From: Planctomycetota bacterium
GTDB taxonomy: Bacteria > Planctomycetota > Planctomycetia > Gemmatales > Gemmataceae
Direction of reading: 5' to 3'
Assembly: GCA_021781415.1 (NCBI GenBank)
Contig: JAJXWW010000163.1
Location: 20,349 to 84,348 of the forward strand
DNA: 64,000 bases
Positions within the stretch are counted from its first letter, which is position 1, and every line of letters starts with the position of its first letter. Below are positions 8,799-17,531 of this stretch, piece after piece. The notes under the pieces are model-generated. The model was not told where the DNA came from and searched no databases. It saw only the letters and a program-made list of their open reading frames with translations. Made by a program: the position numbers and the translations under genes.

Positions 8799-10025
8799 TC
8801 ATTTACCGTCGAACAAATCGTGTTCCGGCCATCTGTCGATTTTTTCAATCGCCTCGTGGAGGATCGGCCACGGTCTCTTGGCTGCCGCCTTGCGGTCCCG
8901 TCTGCCGGCTTCCTCGTCATCGCCTTTGAAATTGCCGTTGAAGAACGCCGCCCAACAGACGCCGTTGGGCATGTGTTCGATCCAGGTGGCGATACCGGCC
9001 ACGCCGCCGTTTTTCGAGTACAGGACGCCTTCCGGCGAACGCTGCACCACATCCCAACCCAGGCCGTTATGGCGCTCGTTCGCTTTCTTGCCCAGCGACG
9101 GCAAAGGGGCCAGCATTTGTTGATAGGATCGTTCCGATAAGAAACGCCGGCCGCGGCCGCCGTCCAGCGCGGTTACGAACCGCATGGCATCCACGGTCGA
9201 AAGTACCCAATTGCCGCCCCCTTGCTTCATCTGGCCGTGTCCGCCGGGGTGCCGCTTGCCGCTGGCGGGGTAGCGATGAACCTCGTCCGGCAAATAGCCT
9301 TCCATGCGGTCGAGGTGAACGTCGTGAATGCCCATCGGTTTGAAAACGTGTTCGATCGTGTACTTTTCGTATTCTTGACCCGCCGCCTGTTCCACGACCA
9401 GACGCAGCGTCAGAAAGCCGAGATTGGAATATCTCGTCTCGGTGCCCGGATCGAACAGCAGCGGCTTGCTCATGTCGAACGCGATGACTTGTCTCAGAGA
9501 GATCGGCGGTTCGATTTTCAGGCGGCGTTCGATTTCTGGAAGCGAGCCTTGGCTGCGCGCCATGCCGCCGGCGTGATGCAGCAGTTGGCGCACGGTTATT
9601 TCTCGCAGTCGGGGATCGACCTTCGCGCTCGGAAATGGTTTGAGATCCTTGAGCAACACGAACACCTTATCGTCCAAACGGAGTCTCCCCTCATCCACGA
9701 GCTTCAAAAGGGTTACACCGATGATGGGTTTGCAACAACTGGCGATATTGAAGCGCGAGATGGGGCGCACGGGTTTGTTGTTCTCCACGTTGGCCCAACC
9801 GTAGCCGTGCGCGAACACCAGCCGGCCATCCTTGGCAATGGCCAACGATGCGCCGGGAATGTCGTGTTCGCGGAGAAACTGCACCATCAGCCGATCGAGC
9901 CGTTGCAGGCGCGGCGCGGCTTTGCCGGTAATCGGCGGTTCTCTCTTCTCGGCACCGCGCAGAGGAGACACGGCGGCCAACGAAACGCAAATCCACAACG
10001 AGAACAATCGAAGAAGAGAAGACAT
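8799..10025 (-). CDS. Exported serine hydrolase of the class C beta-lactamase family
   Basis: The protein has 408 residues, starts at ATG 10025 (GGAG nine bases upstream) and has a signal peptide (MSSLLRLFSLWICVSLAAV). The penicillin-binding/AmpC fold motifs are visible: SxxK as SCCK in FNIASCCKPIIGV, YxN as YSN in TRYSNLGF, and a C-terminal KNGG in LYSKNGGVAG. Such proteins act as esterases, D-aminopeptidases or beta-lactamases; the substrate cannot be told from sequence. A TTG at 10040 would add five residues before the same signal peptide. The gene converges with the hydrolase fusion upstream. Confidence 0.87.
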   Translation of the reverse strand: MSSLLRLFSLWICVSLAAVSPLRGAEKREPPITGKAAPRLQRLDRLMVQFLREHDIPGASLAIAKDGRLVFAHGYGWANVENNKPVRPISRFNIASCCKPIIGVTLLKLVDEGRLRLDDKVFVLLKDLKPFPSAKVDPRLREITVRQLLHHAGGMARSQGSLPEIERRLKIEPPISLRQVIAFDMSKPLLFDPGTETRYSNLGFLTLRLVVEQAAGQEYEKYTIEHVFKPMGIHDVHLDRMEGYLPDEVHRYPASGKRHPGGHGQMKQGGGNWVLSTVDAMRFVTALDGGRGRRFLSERSYQQMLAPLPSLGKKANERHNGLGWDVVQRSPEGVLYSKNGGVAGIATWIEHMPNGVCWAAFFNGNFKGDDEEAGRRDRKAAAKRPWPILHEAIEKIDRWPEHDLFDGK

Positions 10026-10040
10026 GAAGTGAGTCTCCAA

Positions 10041-10585
10041 GCCGAACGGCCTTACGGCGAACGATTTCGTCGACGCCCTAGAAGCCTTAACTTACAAAAA
10101 AGGGAGTGAATGAGTCAAGTTTCATGCCGGGGATCGCTTGGATCTCCAGATAGCGTTCGATTTCTCTGTCGCGTTGGTCGAAGCGCTGGCGAAAGGAGGA
10201 CTCGGAAGACCTTCGCTGCCATCCCAATCGTTCGGAGATCGAGGGCGGTATTTTGGAGCAAAAGCAAAATGAGTGATCCCCGTCTTCGATTGTGCCGTTA
10301 TAATACCAATGGGCTTCGATGTCCGTCGATGCCTCAATCGTGCGATAGGGTGGGCACGGATGACCGATACGAACGGTTCTGCGAGAAGCGGAACCCGGTC
10401 GGCAAGTTAATCGCTCTCGGTAAGGTCCGCACGTTGGACACGAACCACCCTGCTCGCACCGGCTCATCCGCCTGGACCGCACGGACGGCTCTCCTTCCAG
10501 GCCGATGAATCCTCTGTGGGTCATTCGTGCAGCACCATCGGGATGCGTCTTCGTGATCCGGCTGGGACGCGAAAGGGCCGATCCC
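10041..10585. other. Region without a convincing gene
   Basis: Both strands hold open frames of 130-175 codons that overlap each other, but neither has a ribosome binding site, a signal peptide or a domain I recognise. A phrase GTGGGCACGGATGACCG near 10351 resembles a common dispersed repeat. It may hold a decayed gene. Nothing here can be supported. Confidence 0.4.
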
Positions 10586-11059
10586 ATGTTCCACGCTCTG
10601 TCTTCGTTGGGCAAGGCGGCGGCATTGCTCGCGGTGGTTTTAGCCGCCGCTCCCCATGCCTCCGCTCAAACCTCGTCATCGGGACACGTTCCCGCTCGGA
10701 CGCCGTATCCCTCCCGCAACTCCGTGGACGCGACCACCCCCCAACTCTACCCCGGCGACCACCTCTTCCAAGCGACCATGAAAATCGCGCGCTCGTATCG
10801 CAATGTCGAAAGACCTGTTCAAGTTCCGCCTCGCCGCCCAACCGCGCTGCAAGGGAAGGTCGTGCCGATGGAAGTGACCGTGACCGAACCGGAGGGGCCA
10901 ACCGAGATGGTTTCCATTCGTGGGCCGGACGGTCAAGTCCGTTCGTTCCCCCTCGTCGGCGGACGCAAGGCGATTAAGGCGCGCACGCTCATTGTCCGTC
11001 CGGGGCAGACGCTCAACCTGACGATTTACGGAGGCCGCGTGACGGTGGCGCGAAAGTGA
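10586..11059 (+). CDS. Small exported protein of unknown function
   Basis: The protein has 157 residues with a signal peptide (ALSSLGKAAALLAVVLAAAPHASAQ) and a Pro/Thr-rich start to the mature part. A beta-rich C-terminal half follows (VPMEVTVTEPEGPTEMVSI, then IVRPGQTLNLTIYGGRVTV). I chose ATG 10586 because it places the signal peptide at the N-terminus; the frame is open upstream to 10505 but that part is Arg-rich and unlikely to be translated. No family is recognised. It converges with the antiporter gene, leaving seven bases between the two stop codons. Confidence 0.7.
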   Translation: MFHALSSLGKAAALLAVVLAAAPHASAQTSSSGHVPARTPYPSRNSVDATTPQLYPGDHLFQATMKIARSYRNVERPVQVPPRRPTALQGKVVPMEVTVTEPEGPTEMVSIRGPDGQVRSFPLVGGRKAIKARTLIVRPGQTLNLTIYGGRVTVARK

Positions 11060-11066
11060 TTGCCCA

Positions 11067-12350
11067 TTAGCGAAAGAACAACGCGGTCGCCAAGGCAAAG
11101 ACGGGCAGCAGCACCGGCAGCGAGTAGGCAAGATAGCCGAGAAACGAGGGCATCCGATAACCCATGTGTTCGGCAATGGCGCGGATGAGGAAATTCGGCC
11201 CGTTGCCGATGTAGGTCAACGCGCCCATCCACACCGCTCCGCAACTGAGGGCGGCGAGCAGTTCGGGGCGCGCGCCGGAGAGTACGCGGGGACCGCCCGG
11301 ATCGGCCAATGTTGCGAAGGCGAGATACGTCGGCGCGTTGTCCAGCACGCTCGATAGCCCGCCGGCGGACCACAGCAAGCGCGCCGGGGTCCAGTCCGAA
11401 GTCGGCAGCGAGCCAAGGAGTTGCAACGCTGGTGCCATGGTGCCGAAGATGCCGGCGAAGAGGATGGCCACCTCGCGCAGTGGCGTCCATACCAGCACGC
11501 TCTTTTCTCGGCCCGGACGATGAATGAGCAGAACGGCCAGCGCCGTCAACGCGGCCAAGACGACGATCCCGCCCCACGGAGACAACCACGGATCCCGCCA
11601 GGCCAAGCCGTTGGCGCGGAGAAATCGCCCCAAAGACTGCGCAATCGACGGAGCTTGCAACAAGAGAGTCGCGATCACCCCCGCCAAAAACAAGAGCGCC
11701 GTTGTCAACCCCTCGACGCGGAGCGGATGCCGTTCCTTGGGAGTTGCGGCCCAATCTCCTCTGGCGCGCGTGTCCCAGAGATAAAAGACCAGCAGAATAA
11801 GTCCATTGACGACGGACCATTGCGGCCACAGACGCAGCGTCCAGAAGAAGTCCACGCCTTTCAGAAAACCCAAGAACAAGGGCGGATCGCCGACCGGCAG
11901 CAGCAGACCGCCACAATTCGCTACCGTGAAGATAAAAAATATCGGAATGTGTCGATTGTGCTTGCGGTGGTGATTGGCGCGGAGCAGGGGGCGGAGCAGC
12001 AGCATACTCGCGCCGGTAGTGCCGATGAGATTGGCCAGAATCGTGCCCAAAGCCAACCAGAGTGTGTTGCCGCCCGGTCCATTGGGTAAATCGCCGTGAA
12101 TGACGATGAGGCCCGATACGGCATACAGCGCCGCCAGCAACAGGAGGAATTGCGCATACTCGGTCAGGGCGTGCCACAACAGCTCGGAAAATCCCTGCAA
12201 CACGAGCCAAAGGATGGCGGGTACGGTTAACACCAGCGTCACCCACGCCTTGTTGCGATCCCGCTCCCAAAAATGACCGTGCAACAACGGCATTAAGGCG
12301 ATGGCCAGCAACAGGAAGACAAAGGGACCAACCTGGAACAGGAGTGTCAT
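11067..12350 (-). CDS. Sodium/proton antiporter-like membrane protein (NhaD/ArsB superfamily)
   Basis: The protein has 427 residues with about eleven hydrophobic segments. Typical ion-transporter superfamily phrases are ANLIGTTGASMLLLRP, FFIFTVANCGGLLLPVGDPPLFLG and SSVLDNAPTYLAF, each with conserved small and polar residues in broken membrane helices. Related proteins exchange Na+ for H+ or carry dicarboxylates or arsenite; the ANxGG/GDPP pattern favours the NhaD-like antiporters. I chose ATG 12350, which begins directly with the first membrane helix. An in-frame ATG at 12425 would add 25 mostly basic residues. Neither start has a clear ribosome binding site. It is divergent from the acyltransferase-like gene. 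Confidence 0.85.
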   Translation of the reverse strand: MTLLFQVGPFVFLLLAIALMPLLHGHFWERDRNKAWVTLVLTVPAILWLVLQGFSELLWHALTEYAQFLLLLAALYAVSGLIVIHGDLPNGPGGNTLWLALGTILANLIGTTGASMLLLRPLLRANHHRKHNRHIPIFFIFTVANCGGLLLPVGDPPLFLGFLKGVDFFWTLRLWPQWSVVNGLILLVFYLWDTRARGDWAATPKERHPLRVEGLTTALLFLAGVIATLLLQAPSIAQSLGRFLRANGLAWRDPWLSPWGGIVVLAALTALAVLLIHRPGREKSVLVWTPLREVAILFAGIFGTMAPALQLLGSLPTSDWTPARLLWSAGGLSSVLDNAPTYLAFATLADPGGPRVLSGARPELLAALSCGAVWMGALTYIGNGPNFLIRAIAEHMGYRMPSFLGYLAYSLPVLLPVFALATALFFR

Positions 12351-12478
12351 GTGTAGCCGTGAACCGAGGGATCGAGGACGCCAAATGCGCTTGCTTTTCT
12401 TCGCCGGAAGAGCATTATAGGACATCTTAGGTTTCGCGCCAGGGCAAGAAGGGCGCGTCGGAGCTTGGGAGGGAAGGG

Positions 12479-13240
12479 ATGCCTCAGCCAGCGGGAAGGT
12501 CGATTCCTCTATCGTTGCCGCGTCAATTGATCTGCGATTATTTGCACTTCGCTCGGCAAATCCCCACGGTGCCTGTACAGCGACGGATGCGTTTGGGCGC
12601 GGTCGTCGCCGCTCGTGCCGCCACGGGGTTGCGTCCGAGTTGGTGCGCGCTGTTTACCAAAGCCTACGGTTTGGTGGCAGCCACCACGCCGGAGTTGCGC
12701 CGCTCTTATCTATCTTTCCCCCGTCCTCACCTATACGAACATCCCGTCAACGTCGCATCCATTGCCGTCGAGCGCAAATTCGGCGACGAAAATGCCGTCT
12801 TCTTCGCCCATTTGCGCCGACCGGAAGCGCTCGGCCTGGCGGAGATCGACGCGCGCCTGCGCCGCTTCAAGGAGCAACCCATCGAATCCATCGGCGACTA
12901 TCGGCGCATTCTGCTCTTGAATCGCTTTCCCCGACCGCTTCGTCGATTGCTGTGGTGGATCGGTCTGAACGTCTGGGGCCGCAAACGCGCCGCCTTCATG
13001 GGTACCTACGGCGTCACGGTGTACGCCGGTCTCGGCGCGGCCTCGCTGCATCCCCTGTCTTTGCTGACGACGACTCTGAACTACGGCATCATCGAAGAAG
13101 ATGGCTCGGTGGACGTGCGCCTGACCTACGATCATCGCGTCATGGACGGTGCCACGATAGCGCGGGCCTTGGCCGAGCTGGAGCGCGTGTTGACTCACGA
13201 AATCCTCGCCGAACTGCGCTACCTCCCTCTCGCCGCCTAA
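12479..13240 (+). CDS. Acyltransferase-like protein with a 2-oxoacid dehydrogenase E2 catalytic fold
   Basis: This 253-residue protein resembles the catalytic domain of dihydrolipoamide acyltransferases but has no lipoyl or subunit-binding domain. The active-site motif is DHRVMDG (near residue 221) in the phrase RLTYDHRVMDGATIARALAELE, with the catalytic His intact. The N-terminal half carries the usual LFTKAYGLVAATTPELRRSY-like substrate channel. A stand-alone catalytic domain suggests an acyl transfer reaction outside the pyruvate dehydrogenase complex, but the acyl donor and acceptor are unknown. No E1 or E3 gene is nearby. The ATG at 12479 follows GGGAGGGAAGGG, a usable ribosome binding site. 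Confidence 0.83.
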   Translation: MPQPAGRSIPLSLPRQLICDYLHFARQIPTVPVQRRMRLGAVVAARAATGLRPSWCALFTKAYGLVAATTPELRRSYLSFPRPHLYEHPVNVASIAVERKFGDENAVFFAHLRRPEALGLAEIDARLRRFKEQPIESIGDYRRILLLNRFPRPLRRLLWWIGLNVWGRKRAAFMGTYGVTVYAGLGAASLHPLSLLTTTLNYGIIEEDGSVDVRLTYDHRVMDGATIARALAELERVLTHEILAELRYLPLAA

Positions 13241-13555
13241 TCGTACAGCGCTGCTCTCGAATTCTCCCCCTCGCCCTGTATTCAGGCTTGAGGGTCTAGT
13301 GCTGTACTACTAAGGCGAGTTATTTTGTCGCGCCGATCCCAAATTTGCCGTACCCCACTCCAAAACGATATCTTCGGCCCATCACGATCGATGGAGAGAG
13401 GCGATCGCTTAAAGCGGTGAGGAATTCTTGTCGTGCTACTGGAGTATCTTCGGGCGCAGAATGAACTCGTTTCAAGTATACATTTTAATTGACGGACGGG
13501 GTTCCCGGTTGTGGGCAATGCGACATCGTGAATCGCAAGGCGATGGTGATACCAC
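13241..13555. other. Intergenic region, fragment of repeat family B
   Basis: The first 60 bases contain a decayed copy of the CCCCTCGCCCTGTATTCAGG repeat (13265-13300). The rest is more AT-rich than the flanking genes and contains no supportable gene. It probably holds the promoter of the DUF3800 gene. Confidence 0.5.
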
Positions 13556-14182
13556 ATGTTGGCTTTAATTGACGAGAGTGGCGATCCCGGAATGAAGCTC
13601 ACGACGGGTTCCTCTCCGCTCTTCACGGTGGCGATCATCGCTCTGCAAGATCCCGATTCCAACGAGTGCGATAGACGCATCAATGCACTCCGTTCCTCTC
13701 TTAATTTAAAGACGGACTTTGAGTTTCACTTTCCCAAAAGCGTAAAGTACCGGGAGGTCTTTTTGCGTACCATTGAGGAGATTCCCTTCATATTCTTTTC
13801 GTGTACGCTCTTCAAACACAAACTCTCCGGAAAAGACTGGCACAAAAAGGAGTATCTTTACCAACGAGTTGCGATAATGGCGCTTAATGCTGCGCTACCT
13901 TCTCTCTCTGAAACCCGTCTGTGGCTCGATGCAGGCAGCAGTAGGCAGTTTGATAACGATTTGCTGGCTCATCTACGAAGGCACGCCGGTCACAGGGATG
14001 GCCGGCCCATTATTGTTGCTACGAAAAGACACGAATCCCACAAATGCAATATGATCCAAATGGCCGACATGGTATGTGGCGCTGTTCATTGCTCCCATCG
14101 AGGAGAGCAAGAGTCCCACAAAACCCTTCGCAGGCTTTTGAGACGCCGAGAAGGCAGGGTTTTGAAGTTTCCCGATGGCTAA
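13556..14182 (+). CDS. DUF3800 family protein
   Basis: The protein has 208 residues. It begins LALIDESGDPG, the hallmark of DUF3800, a family with a predicted RNase H-like fold and acidic active site. Further acidic positions fit: LWLDAGSS near residue 122 and IQMADMVCGAV near 165, the latter typical of the last catalytic motif. Members are scattered, often on mobile or defence-related DNA, and their biochemical activity is not established to my knowledge. The gene is more AT-rich than its neighbours, which fits horizontal acquisition. It stands alone and its stop lies only six bases from the terminator of the convergent candidate small RNA. Confidence 0.85.
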   Translation: MLALIDESGDPGMKLTTGSSPLFTVAIIALQDPDSNECDRRINALRSSLNLKTDFEFHFPKSVKYREVFLRTIEEIPFIFFSCTLFKHKLSGKDWHKKEYLYQRVAIMALNAALPSLSETRLWLDAGSSRQFDNDLLAHLRRHAGHRDGRPIIVATKRHESHKCNMIQMADMVCGAVHCSHRGEQESHKTLRRLLRRREGRVLKFPDG

Positions 14183-14187
14183 GATGA

Positions 14188-14224
14188 GAAAAAAACAACC
14201 CCGGTCACTACTGATCGGGGTTGT
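14188..14224 (-). terminator. Rho-independent terminator of the candidate small RNA
   Basis: On the minus strand, ACAACCCC and GGGGTTGT (arms at 14217-14224 and 14195-14202) pair. The stem is extended by five inner pairs with one wobble, around a four-base loop, and is followed by seven T. On the plus strand there is no T-tract after the hairpin, so it serves a minus-strand transcript. Confidence 0.88.
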
Positions 14225-14383
14225 CCAATACTCGCCTGTCCGGGTGAGGAAGGCCATCCAGAGGATGACTCTTGTCGCCGCCTTGGCAAGCAAGGGGGCT
14301 AATCCTCACCTAAGAACCACCGCTCGCCCCTGCGGCGCTCTGTGGCGTGTTTGTTGCTTCTTGAGGTACGTTTGATACCTCCA
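14189..14383 (-). ncRNA. Candidate small RNA of about 195 nt, no family recognised
   Basis: A promoter with consensus-like boxes and a strong terminator bracket about 195 bases with no plausible protein on the minus strand. The 5' end folds into a hairpin (GAGGTA paired with TACCTC around TCAAACG). Farther in, GGTGAGG near 14307 can pair with CCTCACC near 14248, enclosing a multi-branched region, and a CGCC-rich stem lies between. It does not match what I know of 6S RNA (ends do not pair), tmRNA, RNase P RNA or SRP RNA. A short frame starting MLDGGIKRTS overlaps the promoter and so is not a likely product. It converges with the DUF3800 gene. Confidence 0.6.
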
Positions 14384-14389
14384 TCTAAC

Positions 14390-14418
14390 ATTATCGGTCC
14401 CTCTGCCCTAAAAGTCAA
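14390..14418 (-). promoter_or_regulatory. Sigma-70-type promoter of the candidate small RNA
   Basis: Read on the minus strand, TTGACT (14418-14413) is followed after exactly 17 bases by GATAAT (14395-14390). Both boxes differ from the consensus at one position. Transcription should start near 14383. Confidence 0.75.
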
Positions 14419-14536
14419 GGCATTTGTAGGACAAATCTCGCGTCCTTCGCATCGTGGGAGCGAAACCGAGGATGCGGAGGTGGAATAAGTCACCGATTGT
14501 TACAACCTATCCGACGCCCGTTGTCGGAAGAGAATC

Positions 14537-15337
14537 CTATTTTTCCACCGCCACGACGTTGATGGCGTGCAATAGTTCCTCGAACCAGGACACCAGAGTT
14601 TGGGAGTCTTCGGCATGCGCGGTGACATCGTTTGGAGCCAAGGGGCCGACGCCGACGGCAACGCCGCCGTGCCCTGTCACGGCTTCGAAGGCTTCGCGGT
14701 CGTTGGGAGCGTCTCCGGCATAGAAGAGAAACGACGGTTCGCCGACCTGTTCCAACATTTTGCGCACGGCATCGCCCTTGGTCCAAGTGCCACCCACCAG
14801 CACCTCGACGGCGCGAGGGGCATCGACGATGCGCAGTTTTTCGGCCCACGACTCAAGAAAACCCAGAATGCGCGCTTTCACTTCGGGAAGCAGCGACTCC
14901 TCGACTCCTCGATAGTGTACCGTGAAACCGTAGCGTTTATGCTCGACCCACGCGCCGGGATAGACGCGCTCGATGGCACGGAGACGGCGTGTGATTTCGT
15001 CGATCAATTGCACGCTGTCGCGGGCGGCGGGGTGAACGATCAGACTGCCTTGCAAGCGCATCTCGATCCCGCTTAGCCCGCTGTAGAGCAATTGCGGCAA
15101 TCCGATCATCTCTTCCAATTCGTCGATGCGGCGTCCACTGAGAACGCCGACGTGAACGCGAGGCCGAGCTGCCAACTCGGCGAGAAGTTCGCGCGTTCCC
15201 GCCGCAAGCCGAGCCTGCCACGGATGTTCGACGATCGGCGTCAGGGTGCCGTCGTAGTCGAACAGCAACAGTAACTTCTCGCCGGAATGGTAGGCGGCGA
15301 CAAGCGGCATCAGAACGTCGGGGAAAGGTTCGTTCAC
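14537..15337 (-). CDS. otsB: Trehalose-6-phosphate phosphatase
   Basis: The protein has 266 residues and belongs to the HAD superfamily. It removes phosphate from trehalose-6-phosphate to give trehalose, an osmolyte and stress protectant. Motif I is D27-Y-D29-G-T (LLLFDYDGTLTPI), motif II is in VGVLSGRR, the Lys of motif III is in GTWTKGDAV, and motif IV is FYAGDAPNDREAF. The length is typical for OtsB. Its ATG overlaps the stop of the upstream otsA gene by four bases (ATGA), so the two are translationally coupled and make the complete two-step pathway. Confidence 0.94.
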   Translation of the reverse strand: MNEPFPDVLMPLVAAYHSGEKLLLLFDYDGTLTPIVEHPWQARLAAGTRELLAELAARPRVHVGVLSGRRIDELEEMIGLPQLLYSGLSGIEMRLQGSLIVHPAARDSVQLIDEITRRLRAIERVYPGAWVEHKRYGFTVHYRGVEESLLPEVKARILGFLESWAEKLRIVDAPRAVEVLVGGTWTKGDAVRKMLEQVGEPSFLFYAGDAPNDREAFEAVTGHGGVAVGVGPLAPNDVTAHAEDSQTLVSWFEELLHAINVVAVEK

Positions 15338-16884
15338 GATACGCTCAACTTCAGTAAGGGCGTGCCGTTCTTGTGGGGCGAACGCAGGCCGCGCCGGAGT
15401 ACCAACGTCTCTTCCGGTTCCACGTATTGACCGGCGGCCGACAGCAACATCCCCGCCCAGCGGTAGATGTTGTTATCCGACACCTGACGCCGCATGCGCT
15501 TCATACGACGCCGTTGCTCGGATGCCGGCATCGTCAGCGCCTTGTGATACGAGTCGGCCAAATCGTCCAAAGCATAGGGATTGACAATTACCGCGTCGGG
15601 CAGCTCGCGGGCCGCTCCGGTAAACTCCGAGAGAATCAGTACGCCTTGCTCGTCCGCGCGCGCGGCGACAAACTCCTTGGCCACGAGATTCATGCCGTCA
15701 TGCAGCGAACTGACGACGCATGCCGAGGCCATGCGATAAAGCAGATACAATTTGTCCGGTCCATGATGCTCGTGCAAGAATACGATGGGATCCCAGGTCG
15801 AGTCGCCGTGCCGCCAGTTGATCTCCTCGACCAGCTTTTCGACTTCCTCGTTGAGCGCCCGATAGTCGCCGATGTGGACGCGGCTGGGAGCGCCGACTTG
15901 CACGAAACAAAACTTGCGCCGCCAATCGGGATACCGGCAGAGAAAGCGATCGACCGCCCGCAGCCGTTCCGGGATCCCCTTGATGTAATCGACCCGGTCG
16001 ACGCCAACCAGCAACGGCAGATTGCCGACGCGCATCTGGGCGCGGAAGCGTTTGCTGGCGCGGTCGAGATCGGGCGGGGCCAGGTTCGCAATCTCGTCCG
16101 GATCGACGCTGATCGGCTGAGGTTTGATGCTCGTCGATTGGCCGCGCCGCGTGACGGCGAAGCGCTCGAAACAGACGCGCGCCTCTAAATTGCGATCGAC
16201 CGTCTCCATGAAATTGTTGCAGTGATACTGCGTGTGGAAGGCGAGCAGGTTGTTGCCGAGCAGGCCGTCGAGAATCTCTTCCTTCCACGGACAGACGCGA
16301 AACACTTCCGGATTGGGCCACGGGATGTGCCAGAACTGAACGACGATCAGATCGGGCCGAGCCTGCCGCAACATGCGCGGCAAGAGCGCGAAATGATAGT
16401 CTTGAACGAAGACGATGGCCGATTCGCCCTCAATCTCTTCTAAAACGGCTTCGGTGAACTTGCGATTGACGCGGCGATACGCCTCCCAATGTTCGGATTC
16501 GAACCGGGGTCGGGTGTAGGCGGCGTGACACAACGGCCAAACGGCGGAGTTGGCGAAGCCGTAGTAATATCCCTCCTCTTCCTCGCGGCTAAGCCAGACG
16601 CGGCGGAGGGTGTAGCAAGGGTTGTCGGGGGGAACGCGGAAGCGGCCTTGCTCGTCGCTGACGGCGCGATCGGCGTCACCGCTGCCGTGCGCCACCCAAA
16701 CGCCGCCGCAGGCACGCACGACCGGATCGAGCGCCGTCGTCACGCCGCTGGCCGGTCGAACGCAGAGGATCTCCTCGCCGCGGCGCACATGAATGTACGG
16801 TTCGCGATTGGCCACGACAACGAGACGATGATTGGCCAGCCGCGTTTGTACCACTTCTTCCAGCCGCTCTTTTGTCCATGCCAT
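15334..16884 (-). CDS. otsA: Trehalose-6-phosphate synthase
   Basis: The protein has 516 residues and belongs to glycosyltransferase family 20. It joins glucose from a nucleotide sugar to glucose-6-phosphate. The typical motifs are present: VVVANREPY at the N-terminus, [45 protein letters not shown] (phosphate-binding Arg and Lys) and [18 protein letters not shown] chose ATG 16884, preceded by GGAGGGAACAGC; the frame is open further upstream but lacks homology. It is the first gene of an otsA-otsB operon with a four-base overlap. Confidence 0.95.
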   Translation of the reverse strand: MAWTKERLEEVVQTRLANHRLVVVANREPYIHVRRGEEILCVRPASGVTTALDPVVRACGGVWVAHGSGDADRAVSDEQGRFRVPPDNPCYTLRRVWLSREEEEGYYYGFANSAVWPLCHAAYTRPRFESEHWEAYRRVNRKFTEAVLEEIEGESAIVFVQDYHFALLPRMLRQARPDLIVVQFWHIPWPNPEVFRVCPWKEEILDGLLGNNLLAFHTQYHCNNFMETVDRNLEARVCFERFAVTRRGQSTSIKPQPISVDPDEIANLAPPDLDRASKRFRAQMRVGNLPLLVGVDRVDYIKGIPERLRAVDRFLCRYPDWRRKFCFVQVGAPSRVHIGDYRALNEEVEKLVEEINWRHGDSTWDPIVFLHEHHGPDKLYLLYRMASACVVSSLHDGMNLVAKEFVAARADEQGVLILSEFTGAARELPDAVIVNPYALDDLADSYHKALTMPASEQRRRMKRMRRQVSDNNIYRWAGMLLSAAGQYVEPEETLVLRRGLRSPHKNGTPLLKLSVS

Positions 16885-17193
16885 GTGCTGTTCCCTCCGA
16901 GGTGTCAACCGAGTGCGAGACATCCCCTTCGCGCCGACCGAGAATCGCGCGGAAAGGAGAATCATGCCAAAACGGGATCGAGCCGTAGGTTGCGAGATAC
17001 GACTCTCAAAGGATATTAAAGCAGCATTTCTCGTGCCAAACGCGGCACAATGGTTCGATTCGAGTCCATATCACGAATATGCGAAAGCCGAGCGGCCAAA
17101 CTGGAAAGGGGGCGAATCATCTCAATGGCAAGTTTCAGGCCGGATCGGAACTAAATTGCTCACACGGTCGGAGACCTTCCCATCCGAACTCGC
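16885..17193. other. Intergenic region upstream of otsA
   Basis: The region contains a short open plus-strand frame without a ribosome binding site or recognisable domain. It should hold the otsA promoter, but no clear boxes were identified. Nothing else can be supported. Confidence 0.4.
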
Positions 17194-17334
17194 TCAGCGC
17201 TTATTACCATACCAGGTAAGTCCGCCGACGACAAGCATAACGGCGGCGCAGACAAACAGAATTTTTCCGGGATAGCCGCCGCTGCGATCGACCCAATCCC
17301 ACAATTTAACGAAGGGAAGCACGATTTCATCCAC
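17194..17334 (-). CDS. Small single-span membrane protein of 46 residues
   Basis: A 46-codon frame starts with GTG at 17334, preceded by a strong site (GGGAGGAATCGGCC). The N-terminal half is soluble and amphipathic (VDEIVLPFVKLWDWVDRSGG). It is followed by one membrane helix, KILFVCAAVMLVVGGLTWYG, and a short basic end (NKR), predicting N-out or N-in by charge only weakly. No family is recognised. The ribosome binding site and the clean hydrophobic helix argue for a real gene. It lies between otsA and a small exported protein on the other strand. Confidence 0.62.
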   Translation of the reverse strand: MDEIVLPFVKLWDWVDRSGGYPGKILFVCAAVMLVVGGLTWYGNKR

Positions 17335-17531
17335 GGCCGATTCCTCCCACGCAAGAGATTTAATCTACTATAGCTTGCGTCCGAGCAACTTGCTGGCTCG
17401 TTCGGAACGTAGGGGTTTTTAGGGACGGCCTCGCCGTTGGAACGCGGAATCGCGGCATCTTCGTCACAGTCGGCGCGACGCGCGGTCGGATAATTACGAG
17501 GGATGGATTCCATAATGCGAAAGGACGAAGC

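Noticed and set aside
10087..10614. Possible genes on either strand between the serine hydrolase and the small exported protein
   Set aside because: The frames overlap each other, have no ribosome binding site and no recognisable domain.
11026..12384. Second long minus-strand frame overlapping the antiporter gene
   Set aside because: It is Arg-rich and lacks the hydrophobic pattern; the antiporter frame has clear membrane helices and motifs.
14189..14383. Small RNA as 6S, tmRNA, RNase P or SRP RNA
   Set aside because: The ends do not form the long closing stem of 6S RNA, and no conserved core of the other RNAs is present.
17041..17080. TGGTTCGATTCGAGTCC resembling a tRNA T-arm
   Set aside because: The remaining arms are absent.
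16832..17275. Plus-strand frame upstream of otsA
   Set aside because: It starts inside otsA on the other strand, lacks a ribosome binding site, and overlaps the better supported 46-residue membrane protein.
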